Source: Bacillus sp. ISL-18 (GTDB lineage Bacteria > Bacillota > Bacilli > Bacillales > Cytobacillaceae). Taken from it: DNA of 64,000 nt. The notes under the pieces were generated by a model. That model made no database searches and was not told the origin of the DNA. It was given only the letters and a program-made list of their open reading frames with translations. This document shows, in pieces, positions 44,753 through 53,577 of this stretch (the stretch's first letter is position 1; every line of letters starts with the position of its first letter). A program made the translations under genes and the position numbers. The DNA is taken from positions 471,573 through 535,572 of the forward strand of contig NZ_JAGGQG010000010.1 in NCBI RefSeq assembly GCF_018613415.1. The letters are read 5' to 3'.

Positions 44753-45361
44753 TTACTTCGCTGAGTTATAACGCTTTGAAACTTCATCCCAGTTAACAAC
44801 ATTCCAGAACGAAGAAATGTAATCAGGACGTTTGTTTTGATATTTAAGATAGTAAGCATGCTCCCAAACATCAAGGCCAAGAATTGGAGTTTTACCTTCC
44901 ATTAATGGAGAGTCTTGGTTTGGAGTACTAGAAACTTCTAATTCACCATTGTTTACAGATAACCAAGCCCAGCCAGAGCCGAAGCGTGTAGTTGCTGCTT
45001 TTGCAAACTCTTCTTTGAAATTATCGAAGCTGCCAAATTTGCTAGTGATTGCGTCAGCCAATTCACCAGTTGGGGCACCACCGCCATTTGGAGAAAGAAT
45101 TTGCCAGAATAAAGAGTGGTTAGCATGCCCACCGCCATTATTGCGCACAGCTGTACGTGCAGATTCTGGAACCGCATCCAAATTAGAAATAACTTCCTCA
45201 ACTGATTTAGAAAGCAATTCTTCGTTTCCTGCTAATGCATTATTTAGATTTGTCACATATGTGTTGTGGTGTCTAGTGTGGTGAATATTCATTGTTTCTT
45301 TGTCAATATGTGGTTCTAGTGCATCTTCTGCATAAGGTAATTTTGGTAATTCAAATGCCAT
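44753..45361 (-). CDS. sodA: Superoxide dismutase (Mn/Fe type)
   Basis: A 202-residue dismutase. Metal ligands are expected at His27 ([13 protein letters not shown]), His81 region (NHSLFW), and Asp/His in [35 protein letters not shown] and the GSGWAWL motif favour manganese. I start at the second ATG (45361), which gives the typical [20 protein letters not shown] and better spacing from GGAGG. It removes superoxide in the cytosol. Conserved neighbour of yqgE. Confidence 0.96.
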   Translation of the reverse strand: MAFELPKLPYAEDALEPHIDKETMNIHHTRHHNTYVTNLNNALAGNEELLSKSVEEVISNLDAVPESARTAVRNNGGGHANHSLFWQILSPNGGGAPTGELADAITSKFGSFDNFKEEFAKAATTRFGSGWAWLSVNNGELEVSSTPNQDSPLMEGKTPILGLDVWEHAYYLKYQNKRPDYISSFWNVVNWDEVSKRYNSAK

Positions 45362-45364
45362 CAT

Positions 45365-45729
45365 TAATTCCTCCTATGTACGTATTATTTTTTGGGGCTT
45401 TAGGTAAGCTTACAACCTTTACGATTTATAAGAATATTTCTAAAGCTTTACTTAAAAGATACCAAAGTTGGTTTTTCCTTTCAAATAAAATGCTTATGCC
45501 CAACATAAATACAATTTCCTTTTAACAGATTTTTATACCGATAAATAAAGGGAAAAATTTAAAGCCTAACTATTATTCGAAAAATTGTCATGATTCATCA
45601 AACTAGCATCCTGTCAACGATTTTTGTCATACCACGGAAAAACAATTCCAAATCAGCTTCAATGCCTTATTGACAGGTTGTTATTTAAGGATTTTAATCA
45701 ATTTGAAGGGGTAAAAAGGAGGGCCAAAT
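45365..45729. other. Intergenic region between sodA and the Fnr-type regulator
   Basis: 365 bp, AT-rich, no gene. It should hold the sodA promoter on the minus strand, which I could not define, and has the plus-strand promoter below. A TTGACA at 45612-45617 on the minus strand lacks a good -10. Confidence 0.5.
45670..45698 (+). promoter_or_regulatory. Promoter of the Fnr-type regulator
   Basis: TTGACA (45670-45675), 17-bp spacer, TTTAAT (45693-45698), 31 bp before the ATG. No Fnr dyad (TGTGA-N6-TCACA) is apparent nearby. Confidence 0.6.
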
Positions 45730-46425
45730 ATGCAAACTACAGGCATTTCAATTTATACTTTACTGGTACAATTTTTCCAAAAAAATGAGCCAGTCCAAAA
45801 GGTAAAAGCGGGAACCGTCCTTTTTCACGAAAAAGATCCCGTAGAATATATCTACTTAAATCTAAAAGGAAGTATTGCACTAGGCAGGGTTCATTTACGC
45901 GGAAAGGAATTTATTTTAAAAGTCTTGGATGACAAGGAATTAATTGTGGAGTATCAGCTTTTTAAGCCAAATCCCCACTATCAGTTTTTCGCCAAGACTC
46001 TGTCTGACTGTGAATTAATTGCTATAAAAAAAGAACAATTTGAAGAATTTATAGTAACGGACCCTGAAGCGATGATTGCTTTGGTTGAATGGTTAAGCAC
46101 TGGTTACTTAAAGTCCCAAATGAAGTGTCAGGACTTAATTATGAATGGCAAAAAAGGTGGTTTATTTTCCACCCTGATCCGGTTATCCAAAACTTACGGA
46201 GTTAAAACGGAAAACGGTATATTAATTGACTTGCCCTTAACCCATCAGGAACTTGCCAACTTAACCTATGGAACTAGAGAAGTGATCCAACGTGCCTTAA
46301 AAGAACTCCGGGAAAAAGACATCATTCTATATGAAAATCAAAAATTCACGATAAAGAACTTAGCATATCTAAAAATGGAAGTGGATTGCCAAAACTGTCC
46401 GAGCGAAATTTGCGGGATTAATTAA
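45730..46425 (+). CDS. Crp/Fnr-family regulator with C-terminal cysteine cluster
   Basis: A 231-residue regulator. An N-terminal cyclic-nucleotide-type beta roll (KAGTVLFHEKDPVEYIYLNL, then ELIVEYQLF) leads to a long helix and a Crp-type HTH (LTHQELANLTYGTREVIQRALKEL) at about 170-192. At the very C terminus Cys220-x2-Cys223-x4-Cys228 matches the spacing of the three Cys ligands of B. subtilis Fnr, and Asp135 lies close to where its Asp ligand would be. It may bind a 4Fe-4S cluster and respond to oxygen, which suits a neighbour of sodA. It is not an Fnr-typical full match, so the ligand is inferred. RBS AAGGAGGG. Confidence 0.7.
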   Translation: MQTTGISIYTLLVQFFQKNEPVQKVKAGTVLFHEKDPVEYIYLNLKGSIALGRVHLRGKEFILKVLDDKELIVEYQLFKPNPHYQFFAKTLSDCELIAIKKEQFEEFIVTDPEAMIALVEWLSTGYLKSQMKCQDLIMNGKKGGLFSTLIRLSKTYGVKTENGILIDLPLTHQELANLTYGTREVIQRALKELREKDIILYENQKFTIKNLAYLKMEVDCQNCPSEICGIN

Positions 46426-46470
46426 CAGCTTAAAGTGTCTAGCAAAGAAGCTGAAGCCGAAACACTAAGC

Positions 46471-46497
46471 CACCTGGTCATCAAGTGGCTTTTTATC
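46471..46497 (+). terminator. Terminator of the Fnr-type regulator
   Basis: AAGCCAC...GTGGCTT stem with TTTTATC on the plus side; the yqgC stop overlaps its right end. Confidence 0.8.
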
Positions 46498-46975
46498 GTA
46501 CAAGGATAAAAAAATAGCCTACCATTATGACTTGAATAATGGTTTTTGTGATTACACTGCTTATAAATCCAATGACCGAACCAAATCCTACTTTCACACT
46601 CTCAGTAAATCCTCTTCTGTTCACTATTAGCTCGGCTGCAATCGCCCCAATAAACGGACCAATTAAAATTCCGAAAATAGGAATAACAAACGGGCCTGCT
46701 AAAATACCGATCGTACTTCCCCAAACCCCCGCCTTGGAGCCGCCATACTTTTTGATCCCAATGAGGTTTGCTACATAATCAGCTGCAAACAATAATATGA
46801 CAAATAAACCTTGGATAAGCCAAAATAACCAACTAAAAGGCCCAAATGAAAAGAAGACACCGTACAGTATAAATCCTGCCAGCAGAAATAACACACTCGG
46901 AATAATCGGGTACACCAGGCCAACAAAAGCAATAATAAAAAGAATACTTATGATACTCCAATAAACAATTTCCAT
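46493..46975 (-). CDS. yqgC: DUF456 membrane protein YqgC
   Basis: A 160-residue protein with four to five hydrophobic segments and the Gly/Pro-rich repeats typical of DUF456 ([20 protein letters not shown]). B. subtilis YqgC is the orthologue; function unknown. The start at 46975 (MEIVYWSI) is chosen because AAGGA lies eight bases upstream, whereas the upstream ATG lies inside that site. Confidence 0.87.
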   Translation of the reverse strand: MEIVYWSIISILFIIAFVGLVYPIIPSVLFLLAGFILYGVFFSFGPFSWLFWLIQGLFVILLFAADYVANLIGIKKYGGSKAGVWGSTIGILAGPFVIPIFGILIGPFIGAIAAELIVNRRGFTESVKVGFGSVIGFISSVITKTIIQVIMVGYFFILVR

Positions 46976-47120
46976 CGTCCCCATCCTTCTTTATTCTTAT
47001 CTATTTTACGGTTTACCCTCAAAATGGTTTCATTAACCTCTACATTCTTGTATATCTCAATGACTCAGGCTACAATAGAATGTGTGTCTTGTTATCATGT
47101 TTCATTAAAAGGTGGTTATT

Positions 47121-47888
47121 ATGAATATCTTCAAACAATTTTATAAAAGTATTTATTCCCCAAGGGATATTGCCCTATTTCGTTTTCAAGGGATTGGAAA
47201 AACGATTCTATATGTATTTTTCTTAACCTTCATCTCCATCCTGCCATCTATTATTTATTTTAGTACCGCGCTCATAGAGGGAATTGACGCTGCAAAAACA
47301 ATTATAAAAGACGAAGCTCCTTCTTTCTCCATTAAAAATGGACGGCTTACAGCAAAAACAGAAGTGCCAGTTACAATCGATAAAGACAACTTTACCATTA
47401 TTATTGATCCTACTGGTGCAATATCTGGAGATGATGTAGCGGATGAAGGAAATGCTTTCGCATTATTGAAGGATGGGTTTGCATTGTCCTCCGGCGGCAA
47501 CGTTGAGACCTATCCATATTCGATGATGAATGATATACATATTACCAATAGCGACCTGCTAAATTTTGTTGATACGATCGGCGGAATGAAAGGGATTATT
47601 ATTCCTGTTGTATCACTGTTCATTTATATTTTCTCAAGCGCAGCTAGTTTTATTGAGATATCTGTTTTAGCCTTTATCGGGCTTGCTTTAAAAGGAAATC
47701 GTAAGCTTAATTACCGGCAATTATGGAGAATGGCAGCTTATAGTGAAACTTTGCCAACCTTATTCTTCACCATTATGGCCGCTATTCAAACTATAGTTCC
47801 GAACAGTTTCTTAATTAATTGGTTTGTAGTTATCATTGTGTTATTCCTGGCTATTAAGGAAGTCCCGAGACCAAAAAATGCAAACTAA
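47121..47888 (+). CDS. yqgB: DUF1189 membrane protein YqgB
   Basis: A 255-residue protein with a first helix (TILYVFFLTFISILPSIIYF), a large predicted extracytoplasmic beta-rich domain (residues about 50-150, ending before GGMKGIIIPVVSLFIYIFSS), then three further helices. It is DUF1189, corresponding to YqgB in B. subtilis; function unknown. ATG at 47121 follows AAAGGTGG; the extended GTG start is unneeded. A terminator follows. Confidence 0.85.
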   Translation: MNIFKQFYKSIYSPRDIALFRFQGIGKTILYVFFLTFISILPSIIYFSTALIEGIDAAKTIIKDEAPSFSIKNGRLTAKTEVPVTIDKDNFTIIIDPTGAISGDDVADEGNAFALLKDGFALSSGGNVETYPYSMMNDIHITNSDLLNFVDTIGGMKGIIIPVVSLFIYIFSSAASFIEISVLAFIGLALKGNRKLNYRQLWRMAAYSETLPTLFFTIMAAIQTIVPNSFLINWFVVIIVLFLAIKEVPRPKNAN

Positions 47889-47914
47889 ACGTCCTTAAAC
47901 GGACGTTTTTTGGT
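47887..47914 (+). terminator. Terminator of yqgB
   Basis: AACGTCC-TTAAAC-GGACGTT with TTTTGG. Confidence 0.8.
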
Positions 47915-47972
47915 CTAATTTAATGTGGACAAGCATACGAATGTACAAACATTCTTTCTGGAGGCTTGTCCC

Positions 47973-48302
47973 ATGAAAAAACTATTCGGCATTCTACTAG
48001 GAATCTTAGTCCTATACGTCATTTATTACGATCTAACAGTTGGCACTCTTCCAACCTCCACCCCTAAACCTGTAGACGCAAAAGTTGAGCAAAGCACCCC
48101 GTCTAAAACAGATTTACCTTCTTTTGATGCAGAAGTAAAACCAGGTGATACAGTGATTTCCATTGTTGAGCATAGAATCAATAAATCACTTCCTGTTCCC
48201 ATCCCTGACTTAATCGAGGACTTTCAAACATTAAATGGAGGTAAGTCCCCTGAAAAAATTCAAATTGGCTCTACATATCATTTTCCTGATTACTCAAAAT
48301 AA
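47973..48302 (+). CDS. yqfZ: LysM-like exported protein YqfZ
   Basis: A 109-residue protein. Start at the ATG at 47973 behind GGAGG. It has an N-terminal anchor helix (KKLFGILLGILVLYVIYY), a Pro/Thr linker, and a C-terminal LysM-type domain (VKPGDTVISIVEHRINKSLP, then FQTLNGGKSPEKIQIGSTYHFP). It matches YqfZ of B. subtilis, a sporulation-associated gene. Likely anchored outside the membrane and binding peptidoglycan. Confidence 0.85.
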   Translation: MKKLFGILLGILVLYVIYYDLTVGTLPTSTPKPVDAKVEQSTPSKTDLPSFDAEVKPGDTVISIVEHRINKSLPVPIPDLIEDFQTLNGGKSPEKIQIGSTYHFPDYSK

Positions 48303-48321
48303 AGAGGATATATCGTAAATC

Positions 48322-48396
48322 TTGTCAAAAATAGCACATGGCTGATACAATAAGATGAACCTCCAAGCAGGGGCTATTCATACTTCTGCTTGGGAG
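48322..48396 (+). promoter_or_regulatory. ispG promoter and 5-prime leader stem-loop
   Basis: TTGTCA (48322-48327), 18-bp spacer, TACAAT (48346-48351). The predicted transcript begins next to a stem pairing CTCCAAGCAG with CTGCTTGG-GAG (48361-48396), with no T-run after it, so a leader structure, not a terminator. Its distance from the start codon is about 85 bases. Confidence 0.55.
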
Positions 48397-48482
48397 AACA
48401 TTCGAGTGTACTGACCGTTATGACGGCAATAGATCGAATTTATTCAGATTCGAATCCATATTTGAAGGAGAGCGAATTACAC

Positions 48483-49598
48483 GTGAGTGAAATTATACAT
48501 CGCACCAAAACCCGGCCCATTAAAGTAGGAAATTTAACCATTGGCGGGAGCAATGAAATCATTATTCAAAGTATGACTACAACGAAAACGCACGATGTGG
48601 AGGCGACCGTTGCAGAGATTAAACGCTTGGAAGAAGCAGGCTGTCAAATAGTCCGGGTTGCATGTCCAGATGAACGGGCTGCAAATGCCATTCCAGAAAT
48701 CAAGAAAAGAATTAATATCCCTCTTGTAGTCGATATTCATTTTGATTATAAATTAGCACTTAAAGCCATTGAAGGCGGTGCTGATAAAATTCGAATTAAC
48801 CCAGGGAATATCGGTAAACGTGAAAAGGTTGAAGCAGTTGTAAAAGCAGCGAAAGAACGTGGAATCCCGATTCGAATTGGAGTAAATGCTGGATCTCTAG
48901 AAAAGAAAATTCTTGAAAAATACGGATATCCGACAGCTGATGGTATGGTAGAAAGTGCCCTTCACCATATTAAAATTCTCGAGGATTTAGATTTCCACGA
49001 TATTATTGTCTCGATGAAGGCATCTGATGTTAACCTAGCTATCGAAGCTTATGAAAAAGCCGCACGCGCTTTCGATTATCCATTACACTTAGGTATTACT
49101 GAATCTGGGACACTTTTTTCCGGTACAGTTAAAAGTGCGGCGGGATTAGGTGCGATTATCAGTAAAGGGATAGGAAATACATTACGGATTTCTTTAAGCG
49201 CCGACCCTGTGGAAGAAGTGAAAGTCGCACGCGAGCTTTTAAAGGTATTTGGACTTTCTTCTAATGCAGCAACATTAATTTCATGCCCAACCTGCGGAAG
49301 AATTGAAATTGACCTGATCAGTATCGCAAATGAAGTTGAAGAATATATTTCAACCATAAAAGCTCCGATTAAAGTATCAGTATTAGGCTGTGCTGTAAAT
49401 GGTCCTGGCGAAGCACGGGAAGCGGATATCGGAATTGCCGGTGCTCGTGGTGAGGGATTATTGTTTAGGAAAGGTGAAATTGTCCGCAAAGTTCCAGAGG
49501 CACAAATGGTTGAGGAACTTAAGAAGGAAATTGATCAAGTCGCTGAAGAATATTTCCGCAAAAAGGCAGAAGAAGAAAAGTTGTTAAATAAAAACTAA
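48483..49598 (+). CDS. ispG: (E)-4-hydroxy-3-methylbut-2-enyl-diphosphate synthase
   Basis: A 371-residue enzyme of the MEP isoprenoid pathway, converting MEcPP to HMBPP with reduced flavodoxin. It has a TIM-barrel domain ([20 protein letters not shown], then [13 protein letters not shown]) and a C-terminal cluster domain with the 4Fe-4S Cys in [10 protein letters not shown] and [12 protein letters not shown]. The start is taken at the GTG at 48483, giving [12 protein letters not shown] as in B. subtilis; AAGGAG lies ten bases upstream. The longer frame is untranslated leader. Confidence 0.96.
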   Translation: MSEIIHRTKTRPIKVGNLTIGGSNEIIIQSMTTTKTHDVEATVAEIKRLEEAGCQIVRVACPDERAANAIPEIKKRINIPLVVDIHFDYKLALKAIEGGADKIRINPGNIGKREKVEAVVKAAKERGIPIRIGVNAGSLEKKILEKYGYPTADGMVESALHHIKILEDLDFHDIIVSMKASDVNLAIEAYEKAARAFDYPLHLGITESGTLFSGTVKSAAGLGAIISKGIGNTLRISLSADPVEEVKVARELLKVFGLSSNAATLISCPTCGRIEIDLISIANEVEEYISTIKAPIKVSVLGCAVNGPGEAREADIGIAGARGEGLLFRKGEIVRKVPEAQMVEELKKEIDQVAEEYFRKKAEEEKLLNKN

Positions 49599-49608
49599 CC
49601 GCAAAGAA

Positions 49609-49641
49609 ACCCGGTATGAATGCCGGGTTTCTTTTTGTCTG
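49609..49641 (+). terminator. Terminator of ispG
   Basis: AAACCCGG-TATGAATG-CCGGGTTT with CTTTTTG. Confidence 0.9.
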
Positions 49642-49644
49642 TCT

Positions 49645-49775
49645 GTCTGTCTAGCTCCAGCGCCTAGCCCCTCGAGGTCATAAGCCAATCCGACCAAAAG
49701 GTTAAAAAGCAACCTTTCGGCCGGCTTGGCTTATGCTTGTCGGGGCTGAACAAGGCGCTTGCGCTTTTCTTAGCT
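49645..49775. repeat. Palindromic dispersed repeat of Bacillaceae
   Basis: A short TCTG microsatellite leads into nested complementary arms: GCGCC(T) with AGGCGC, AGCCCC with GGGGCT, CATAAGCC with GGCTTATG, and an inner CCAAAAGGTT/AACCTTTCGG. It is GC-rich against its surroundings and ends in GCTTGCGCTTTTCTT. Near-identical elements occur in many copies between genes in Bacillaceae, from memory; it would fold as a long RNA hairpin in either direction. Confidence 0.75.
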
Positions 49776-49792
49776 CCTATGCAGCAGTACTG

Positions 49793-50287
49793 TTAAAAGA
49801 ACGGAAGAATAAAGATACCGACAACAATTGATATGGCTCCAATACCAATTGCCCATGCACCAAGACCTTGGGCACCTCTACTCCTCGCTACAAACCCTAA
49901 CACAATACCTGCAGCACCAAATAGTATAGGCATTACAAACAGTGATAAAATCGATAACGCTAAGGCAAGGGTACCTATCCCTGTTCCTGCGGCAGCTCCA
50001 GCTTTCTGCTGCTGCTGCGTATTGTTTTGATTTTTCCTTAGTGCAACAGGAACAGGTGCAGCAATTTCAGCTGCCGATTCTTCTCGGTATTGAGAAGATC
50101 TGATCGGAACGGAAGCACCAATCTCAGGAGTATTCTCTGACTTCTTCAAGGAATAAGAAGTGCTAATTGGTGCAGCTACTTCTGAAGCGGTTTCTTCCCT
50201 ATATGAGGAAGGAGAATTGGGTATATCTTCTCCAATTATTGGTCCTCGAAGAGCTTCTTGCACTTTCGTGTCTCGTTCATCTGCCAT
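49793..50287 (-). CDS. yqfX: Membrane protein YqfX-like
   Basis: A 164-residue protein. The N-terminal 95 residues are disordered and contain two near copies of a 14-residue unit, SYREETASEVAAPI and QYREESAAEIAAPV. Two C-terminal helices follow (IGTLALALSILSLFVMPILF and GLGAWAIGIGAISIVVGIFI). The position between ispG and yqfW matches B. subtilis yqfX, and the two-helix end resembles the DUF4190-type Gly-rich pair. Function unknown. RBS GAGAGGGAT. Confidence 0.7.
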   Translation of the reverse strand: MADERDTKVQEALRGPIIGEDIPNSPSSYREETASEVAAPISTSYSLKKSENTPEIGASVPIRSSQYREESAAEIAAPVPVALRKNQNNTQQQQKAGAAAGTGIGTLALALSILSLFVMPILFGAAGIVLGFVARSRGAQGLGAWAIGIGAISIVVGIFILPFF

Positions 50288-50482
50288 CCTAATCCCTCTC
50301 TTTCAGTTATAGGAGCATTTATTAGTGTGGACCACATGACGGTTTTTAGTATGTCAATGTTTGTCTTAAATAGGGATTTATTTGAAATAGCGGAATGTAA
50401 CTTTTTAAATTAATCCTTTATTGTTGGCCTGACTTTGGTAAAATAAAAGGAGAACTTACATCAAACGAGGGTGAAGAATATA

Positions 50483-51076
50483 ATGAAAAGATTTGGTATA
50501 GATATAGATGGCACCGTAACCTCTCCCACCTCCCTGATTCCTTTTATTAATAAGGCCTTTAACTTAACTATCTTATATGAGGATGTAAATAAGTATGAAT
50601 TGACCCCGTTTGTTAATGTACCTGAACAGGAATTCGCAAAGTGGTTTACCGAAAATGAACCGATTATTTACGAAGGTTCACCGCCTGCACCTGGTTCCAT
50701 TGATGTACTAACGAGATGGAAACATAAACATGAATTATTTTTTATTAGTGCACGAGGACCTCATTTGCTCGATGTAACGGAGGAATGGTTTTTCAAGCAT
50801 GGGCTTACGTTTCACCATATTGAGTTGATCGGTTCACACGATAAGGTGGAAACTGCCAAGAGGCATAATATTGATCTTTTTTTTGAGGATAAACATGATA
50901 ATGCGGTTATGATTCATGAGGAGTGCCGTATTCCGGTTATTCTCTTCGATACTCCCTATAATCAGGATCCCCTGCCAGAAGGCGTTATACGTGTTAAGAA
51001 TTGGCGTGAGGCCTATCATTGGGTAGAAACCTGGCTAAAGAATCAAAAACCAGTACGTAAAAAACAGCTTGTGTAA
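50483..51076 (+). CDS. yqfW: HAD-type 5-prime nucleotidase-like protein YqfW
   Basis: A 197-residue protein of the HAD superfamily. FGIDIDGTVTSPTS carries DxDGT near the N terminus, SARGPHLLDVTEEWF the second motif, and DLFFEDKHDNAVMI the acidic pair. It matches the UPF0655/NT5C-like YqfW. It likely dephosphorylates a nucleotide or sugar phosphate. ATG at 50483 follows GAGGGTGA; the extra GTG frame adds four residues. Confidence 0.87.
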   Translation: MKRFGIDIDGTVTSPTSLIPFINKAFNLTILYEDVNKYELTPFVNVPEQEFAKWFTENEPIIYEGSPPAPGSIDVLTRWKHKHELFFISARGPHLLDVTEEWFFKHGLTFHHIELIGSHDKVETAKRHNIDLFFEDKHDNAVMIHEECRIPVILFDTPYNQDPLPEGVIRVKNWREAYHWVETWLKNQKPVRKKQLV

Positions 51077-51094
51077 CCCACAAGCTTTTTTTTA
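51064..51094. terminator. Bidirectional terminator between yqfW and zur
   Basis: AGCTTGTG-TAACC-CACAAGCT with A-run on the left and T-run on the right. Confidence 0.88.
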
Positions 51095-51505
51095 ACAACA
51101 ACAATCCGGACAACGTCCATATATTTCGAATTTATGCCCAGAAATATCATATCCCTTTAGATTTTCACTTAATCCCTCCATGGGACAGGTATCGATTTCT
51201 TTGGTTTTTCCACAATCTAAACAGATAAAATGATGATGATGATGGTTTCTGGAACAAGTAAACCGGAAATGTTTTTCCCCGGATAACTCTGTCATTTCTA
51301 AGATCCCCATATCGACAAATAGAGATAGGTTACGGTAAATGGTATCAAAGCTTAAACCTGGATAATCTTCTTTTAATAAATCGAGGACATCTTTAGCCGT
51401 TAAATATTTATCATTATCTGCAAATAATTGCAGCATATCTTCTCTTTTTCCTGTTTGTTTAAATCCATTTTCCTTTAGGTGCTGTATGGCTTCATTAACA
51501 TTCAC
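51092..51505 (-). CDS. zur: Zinc uptake regulator Zur (Fur family)
   Basis: A 137-residue Fur-family repressor. Winged-helix N-terminal domain ([20 protein letters not shown], then [21 protein letters not shown]). The metal-rich [15 protein letters not shown] loop, CxxC and the C-terminal RCPDCCC supply zinc sites. In B. subtilis Zur represses zinc uptake genes. Here it is in the same operon as the transporter genes (start overlaps znuB stop by 4 bp), with a Zur box upstream of znuC. Confidence 0.9.
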   Translation of the reverse strand: MNVNEAIQHLKENGFKQTGKREDMLQLFADNDKYLTAKDVLDLLKEDYPGLSFDTIYRNLSLFVDMGILEMTELSGEKHFRFTCSRNHHHHHFICLDCGKTKEIDTCPMEGLSENLKGYDISGHKFEIYGRCPDCCC

Positions 51506-52353
51506 TTAGCTCCTCCTCCTAATCGACTGGTCATTTTTTTATAAAAGATTGCCATTATTAAGATGAGAACCGCGAGCATAACAATCGTACCCCCGGGTGC
51601 AAGATCCAGGTAATAGGCCGTAAAAAGTCCGCCTAAGACAGAGAGTTCACCGAAGAGAACCGATAAAAAGATCGTTTGTTTGAACCCCTTGGCGATGCGA
51701 ATACTGGCCGCAACTGGAAGTGTCATTAAAGAGGAAACCAACAAGATTCCTACAATTCTCATCGATGCAGCAATCACAAGGGCTACCATGACAATAAAGA
51801 TGAAATGAATACTTTTCGCAGGTATTCCTGAGGCTTTGGCATGTTCCTCATCAAAAGAAAGTAAAAATAGCTCTTTATACAATAAAATAATTACGACTGT
51901 GACAAGTATACTTATAACCAATATAACCCATAAATCGGTCCGGCTGACAGCAGAGACACTGCCAAATAAATAACTATACAAATCAGTATTAAATCCATTG
52001 GCAAGCGAAATAAAAATGACTCCAAGCCCAATTCCGCCTGACATAATAATTGGAATCGCCAGCTCTTGGTATTGCTTATAAACGCCTCTTAGCTTTTCAA
52101 TAAACAATGAGCCGCCTACAGAAAAAACCATTCCCATATAAAGCGGGTTCAAACCCGCAAGCATAGTAAATTTGTTCTCAATAAGCAAGCTTGCAGCAAT
52201 GCCTGCCAAGGTAACATGACTTAAGGCATCAGCAATTAATGATAACCTTCTGACGACGATAAACACTCCTAGCAAAGGGGCTAGGATTCCAATCAAAATC
52301 CCTGTTAAAAACGCATTTTGTAAAAATTCATAATGAAAAATACCTTCAATCAA
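51502..52353 (-). CDS. znuB: Zinc/metal ABC transporter permease (ZnuB-like)
   Basis: A 283-residue permease of the ABC-3 family with eight to nine helices and the conserved [26 protein letters not shown] start and [17 protein letters not shown] cytosolic loop. It forms the channel of a zinc or manganese importer. Zur and its box point to zinc. Overlaps znuC and zur by 4 bp each. Confidence 0.92.
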   Translation of the reverse strand: MIEGIFHYEFLQNAFLTGILIGILAPLLGVFIVVRRLSLIADALSHVTLAGIAASLLIENKFTMLAGLNPLYMGMVFSVGGSLFIEKLRGVYKQYQELAIPIIMSGGIGLGVIFISLANGFNTDLYSYLFGSVSAVSRTDLWVILVISILVTVVIILLYKELFLLSFDEEHAKASGIPAKSIHFIFIVMVALVIAASMRIVGILLVSSLMTLPVAASIRIAKGFKQTIFLSVLFGELSVLGGLFTAYYLDLAPGGTIVMLAVLILIMAIFYKKMTSRLGGGAK

Positions 52354-53123
52354 TTTCTAACGCCTCCATGTTCATGGTTATGGGCTAACACGTGTACATC
52401 ATGACCATAAACCTTAGACAACCCATTCCTGCTAACTTGTTCAAATTCCTCTGTATTACCATGAAAATGCAAATGTTTATTTAAACAAGCAACATGTGTA
52501 ACCTTATCGGAAATGGTGCCTATATCATGGGTAACCAATAAAAGCGTAATCCCCCTGCTCTTATTTAAGTCGCCTAGCATCTCATAGAACGAATGAACAT
52601 TTTCCGCATCCACGCCGACGGTGGGCTCATCCAAAATCAAAAGCTTCGGTTCACTTACCAGTGCACGGGCAATAAATACCCTTTGCTGCTGACCTCCGGA
52701 CAGTTCTCCAACATTTCGATGGCTAAATGCCTTCATCCCCACTGCGTCTAGTGCCTCCATTACCCTCTGCCTATGTTCCTTTTTAAAGAAGGTAAATAAT
52801 CCCAACTTTTTGGTTAATCCGCTTGAAACCACTTCAAAAACAGTAGCTGGAAATCCAGTATTAAAGGAATTGGCCTTTTGCGACACATAACCAATTTTTT
52901 GCCAATCTTTAAATTTACTTATTTCCTGACCAAATAAAAAGATGTCCCCTCTTTGCAGCTTTAATAAACCTAATATTAATTTTAACAAAGTAGATTTACC
53001 TGAACCGTTAGGGCCGACAATGGCCAAAAAGGATCCGTCTGGGACAGTAATCGTAATATCTTCAAGAACACTTTCTTTTTCATAACGGTAAAAAAGATCT
53101 TTTATTTCAATATTAGCTTGCAT
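52350..53123 (-). CDS. znuC: Zinc/metal ABC transporter ATPase (ZnuC-like)
   Basis: A 257-residue ATPase. Walker A GPNGSGKST, signature [15 protein letters not shown], Walker B LLILDEPTVGVD, switch TLLLVTHDIGT. The C terminus is His-rich (GHDVHVLAHNHEHGG), suiting metal handling. The start at 53123 (MQANIEIKDLFYR) lacks a strong Shine-Dalgarno and the GTG-rich upstream in-frame segment could extend it. No substrate-binding protein (ZnuA) is at this locus. Confidence 0.92.
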   Translation of the reverse strand: MQANIEIKDLFYRYEKESVLEDITITVPDGSFLAIVGPNGSGKSTLLKLILGLLKLQRGDIFLFGQEISKFKDWQKIGYVSQKANSFNTGFPATVFEVVSSGLTKKLGLFTFFKKEHRQRVMEALDAVGMKAFSHRNVGELSGGQQQRVFIARALVSEPKLLILDEPTVGVDAENVHSFYEMLGDLNKSRGITLLLVTHDIGTISDKVTHVACLNKHLHFHGNTEEFEQVSRNGLSKVYGHDVHVLAHNHEHGGVRN

Positions 53124-53147
53124 GGTCCACACTCTCACTTTTAATTA

Positions 53148-53162
53148 TCAGAATGATTCCGA
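53148..53162 (-). promoter_or_regulatory. Zur box upstream of znuC
   Basis: TCAGAATGATTCCGA is a 7-1-7 dyad (reverse complement TCGGAATCATTCTGA) close to the Bacillus Zur consensus TCGTAATNATTACGA, 25 bp upstream of the znuC start. Confidence 0.7.
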
Positions 53163-53290
53163 TTTAACTTCAAGTAGTATACAATAGGACTTCCCAATTG
53201 TAAAGGCAAAGAAACTTGGTCAATCCCCATTATAATCCATTGTCACACTCTATCCTCATCTTCATACATTAGCATGGAGGAGTGATGAGG

Positions 53291-53548
53291 GTGAAAATAT
53301 TTGAAAGCATCATTAATCATAAAATTAACACAATTACAGCAGAAGAGCTTATAAAGTATGCAAATCAGTTTAATATTACGATCAGTAACCAACAGGCAAA
53401 CAAGATCTCCGAATACTTAAGAGGGAAAAACATTAATATTTTTGATACAACACAACGGTCCCAATTGGTAAAGCAAATAGCAAAAGCAGCTGGACCCGAA
53501 ACCGCCCGAGAAGTTAATAAGCTATTAGTTGAATTTACGAAAAAATAA
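53291..53548 (+). CDS. yqfT: DUF2624 protein YqfT
   Basis: An 85-residue helical protein (FESIINHKINTITAEELIKY, ANQFNITISNQQANKISEYL, QRSQLVKQIAKAAGPETARE). Matches DUF2624/YqfT of Bacillaceae; unknown function. I take the GTG at 53291 (giving MKIFESI, the usual family start); the ATG at 53285, four bases after GGAGG, is the alternative. Confidence 0.83.
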   Translation: MKIFESIINHKINTITAEELIKYANQFNITISNQQANKISEYLRGKNINIFDTTQRSQLVKQIAKAAGPETAREVNKLLVEFTKK

Positions 53549-53577
53549 AAAAGCTGTGCCGAAGCACAGCTTTTTCC
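53547..53577. terminator. Bidirectional terminator between yqfT and nfo
   Basis: AAGCTGTGC-CGAA-GCACAGCTT with A-run left and T-run right. Confidence 0.9.

Noticed and set aside
44683-45201. Alternative minus-strand frames within sodA
   Set aside because: Shadows of the clear superoxide dismutase frame.
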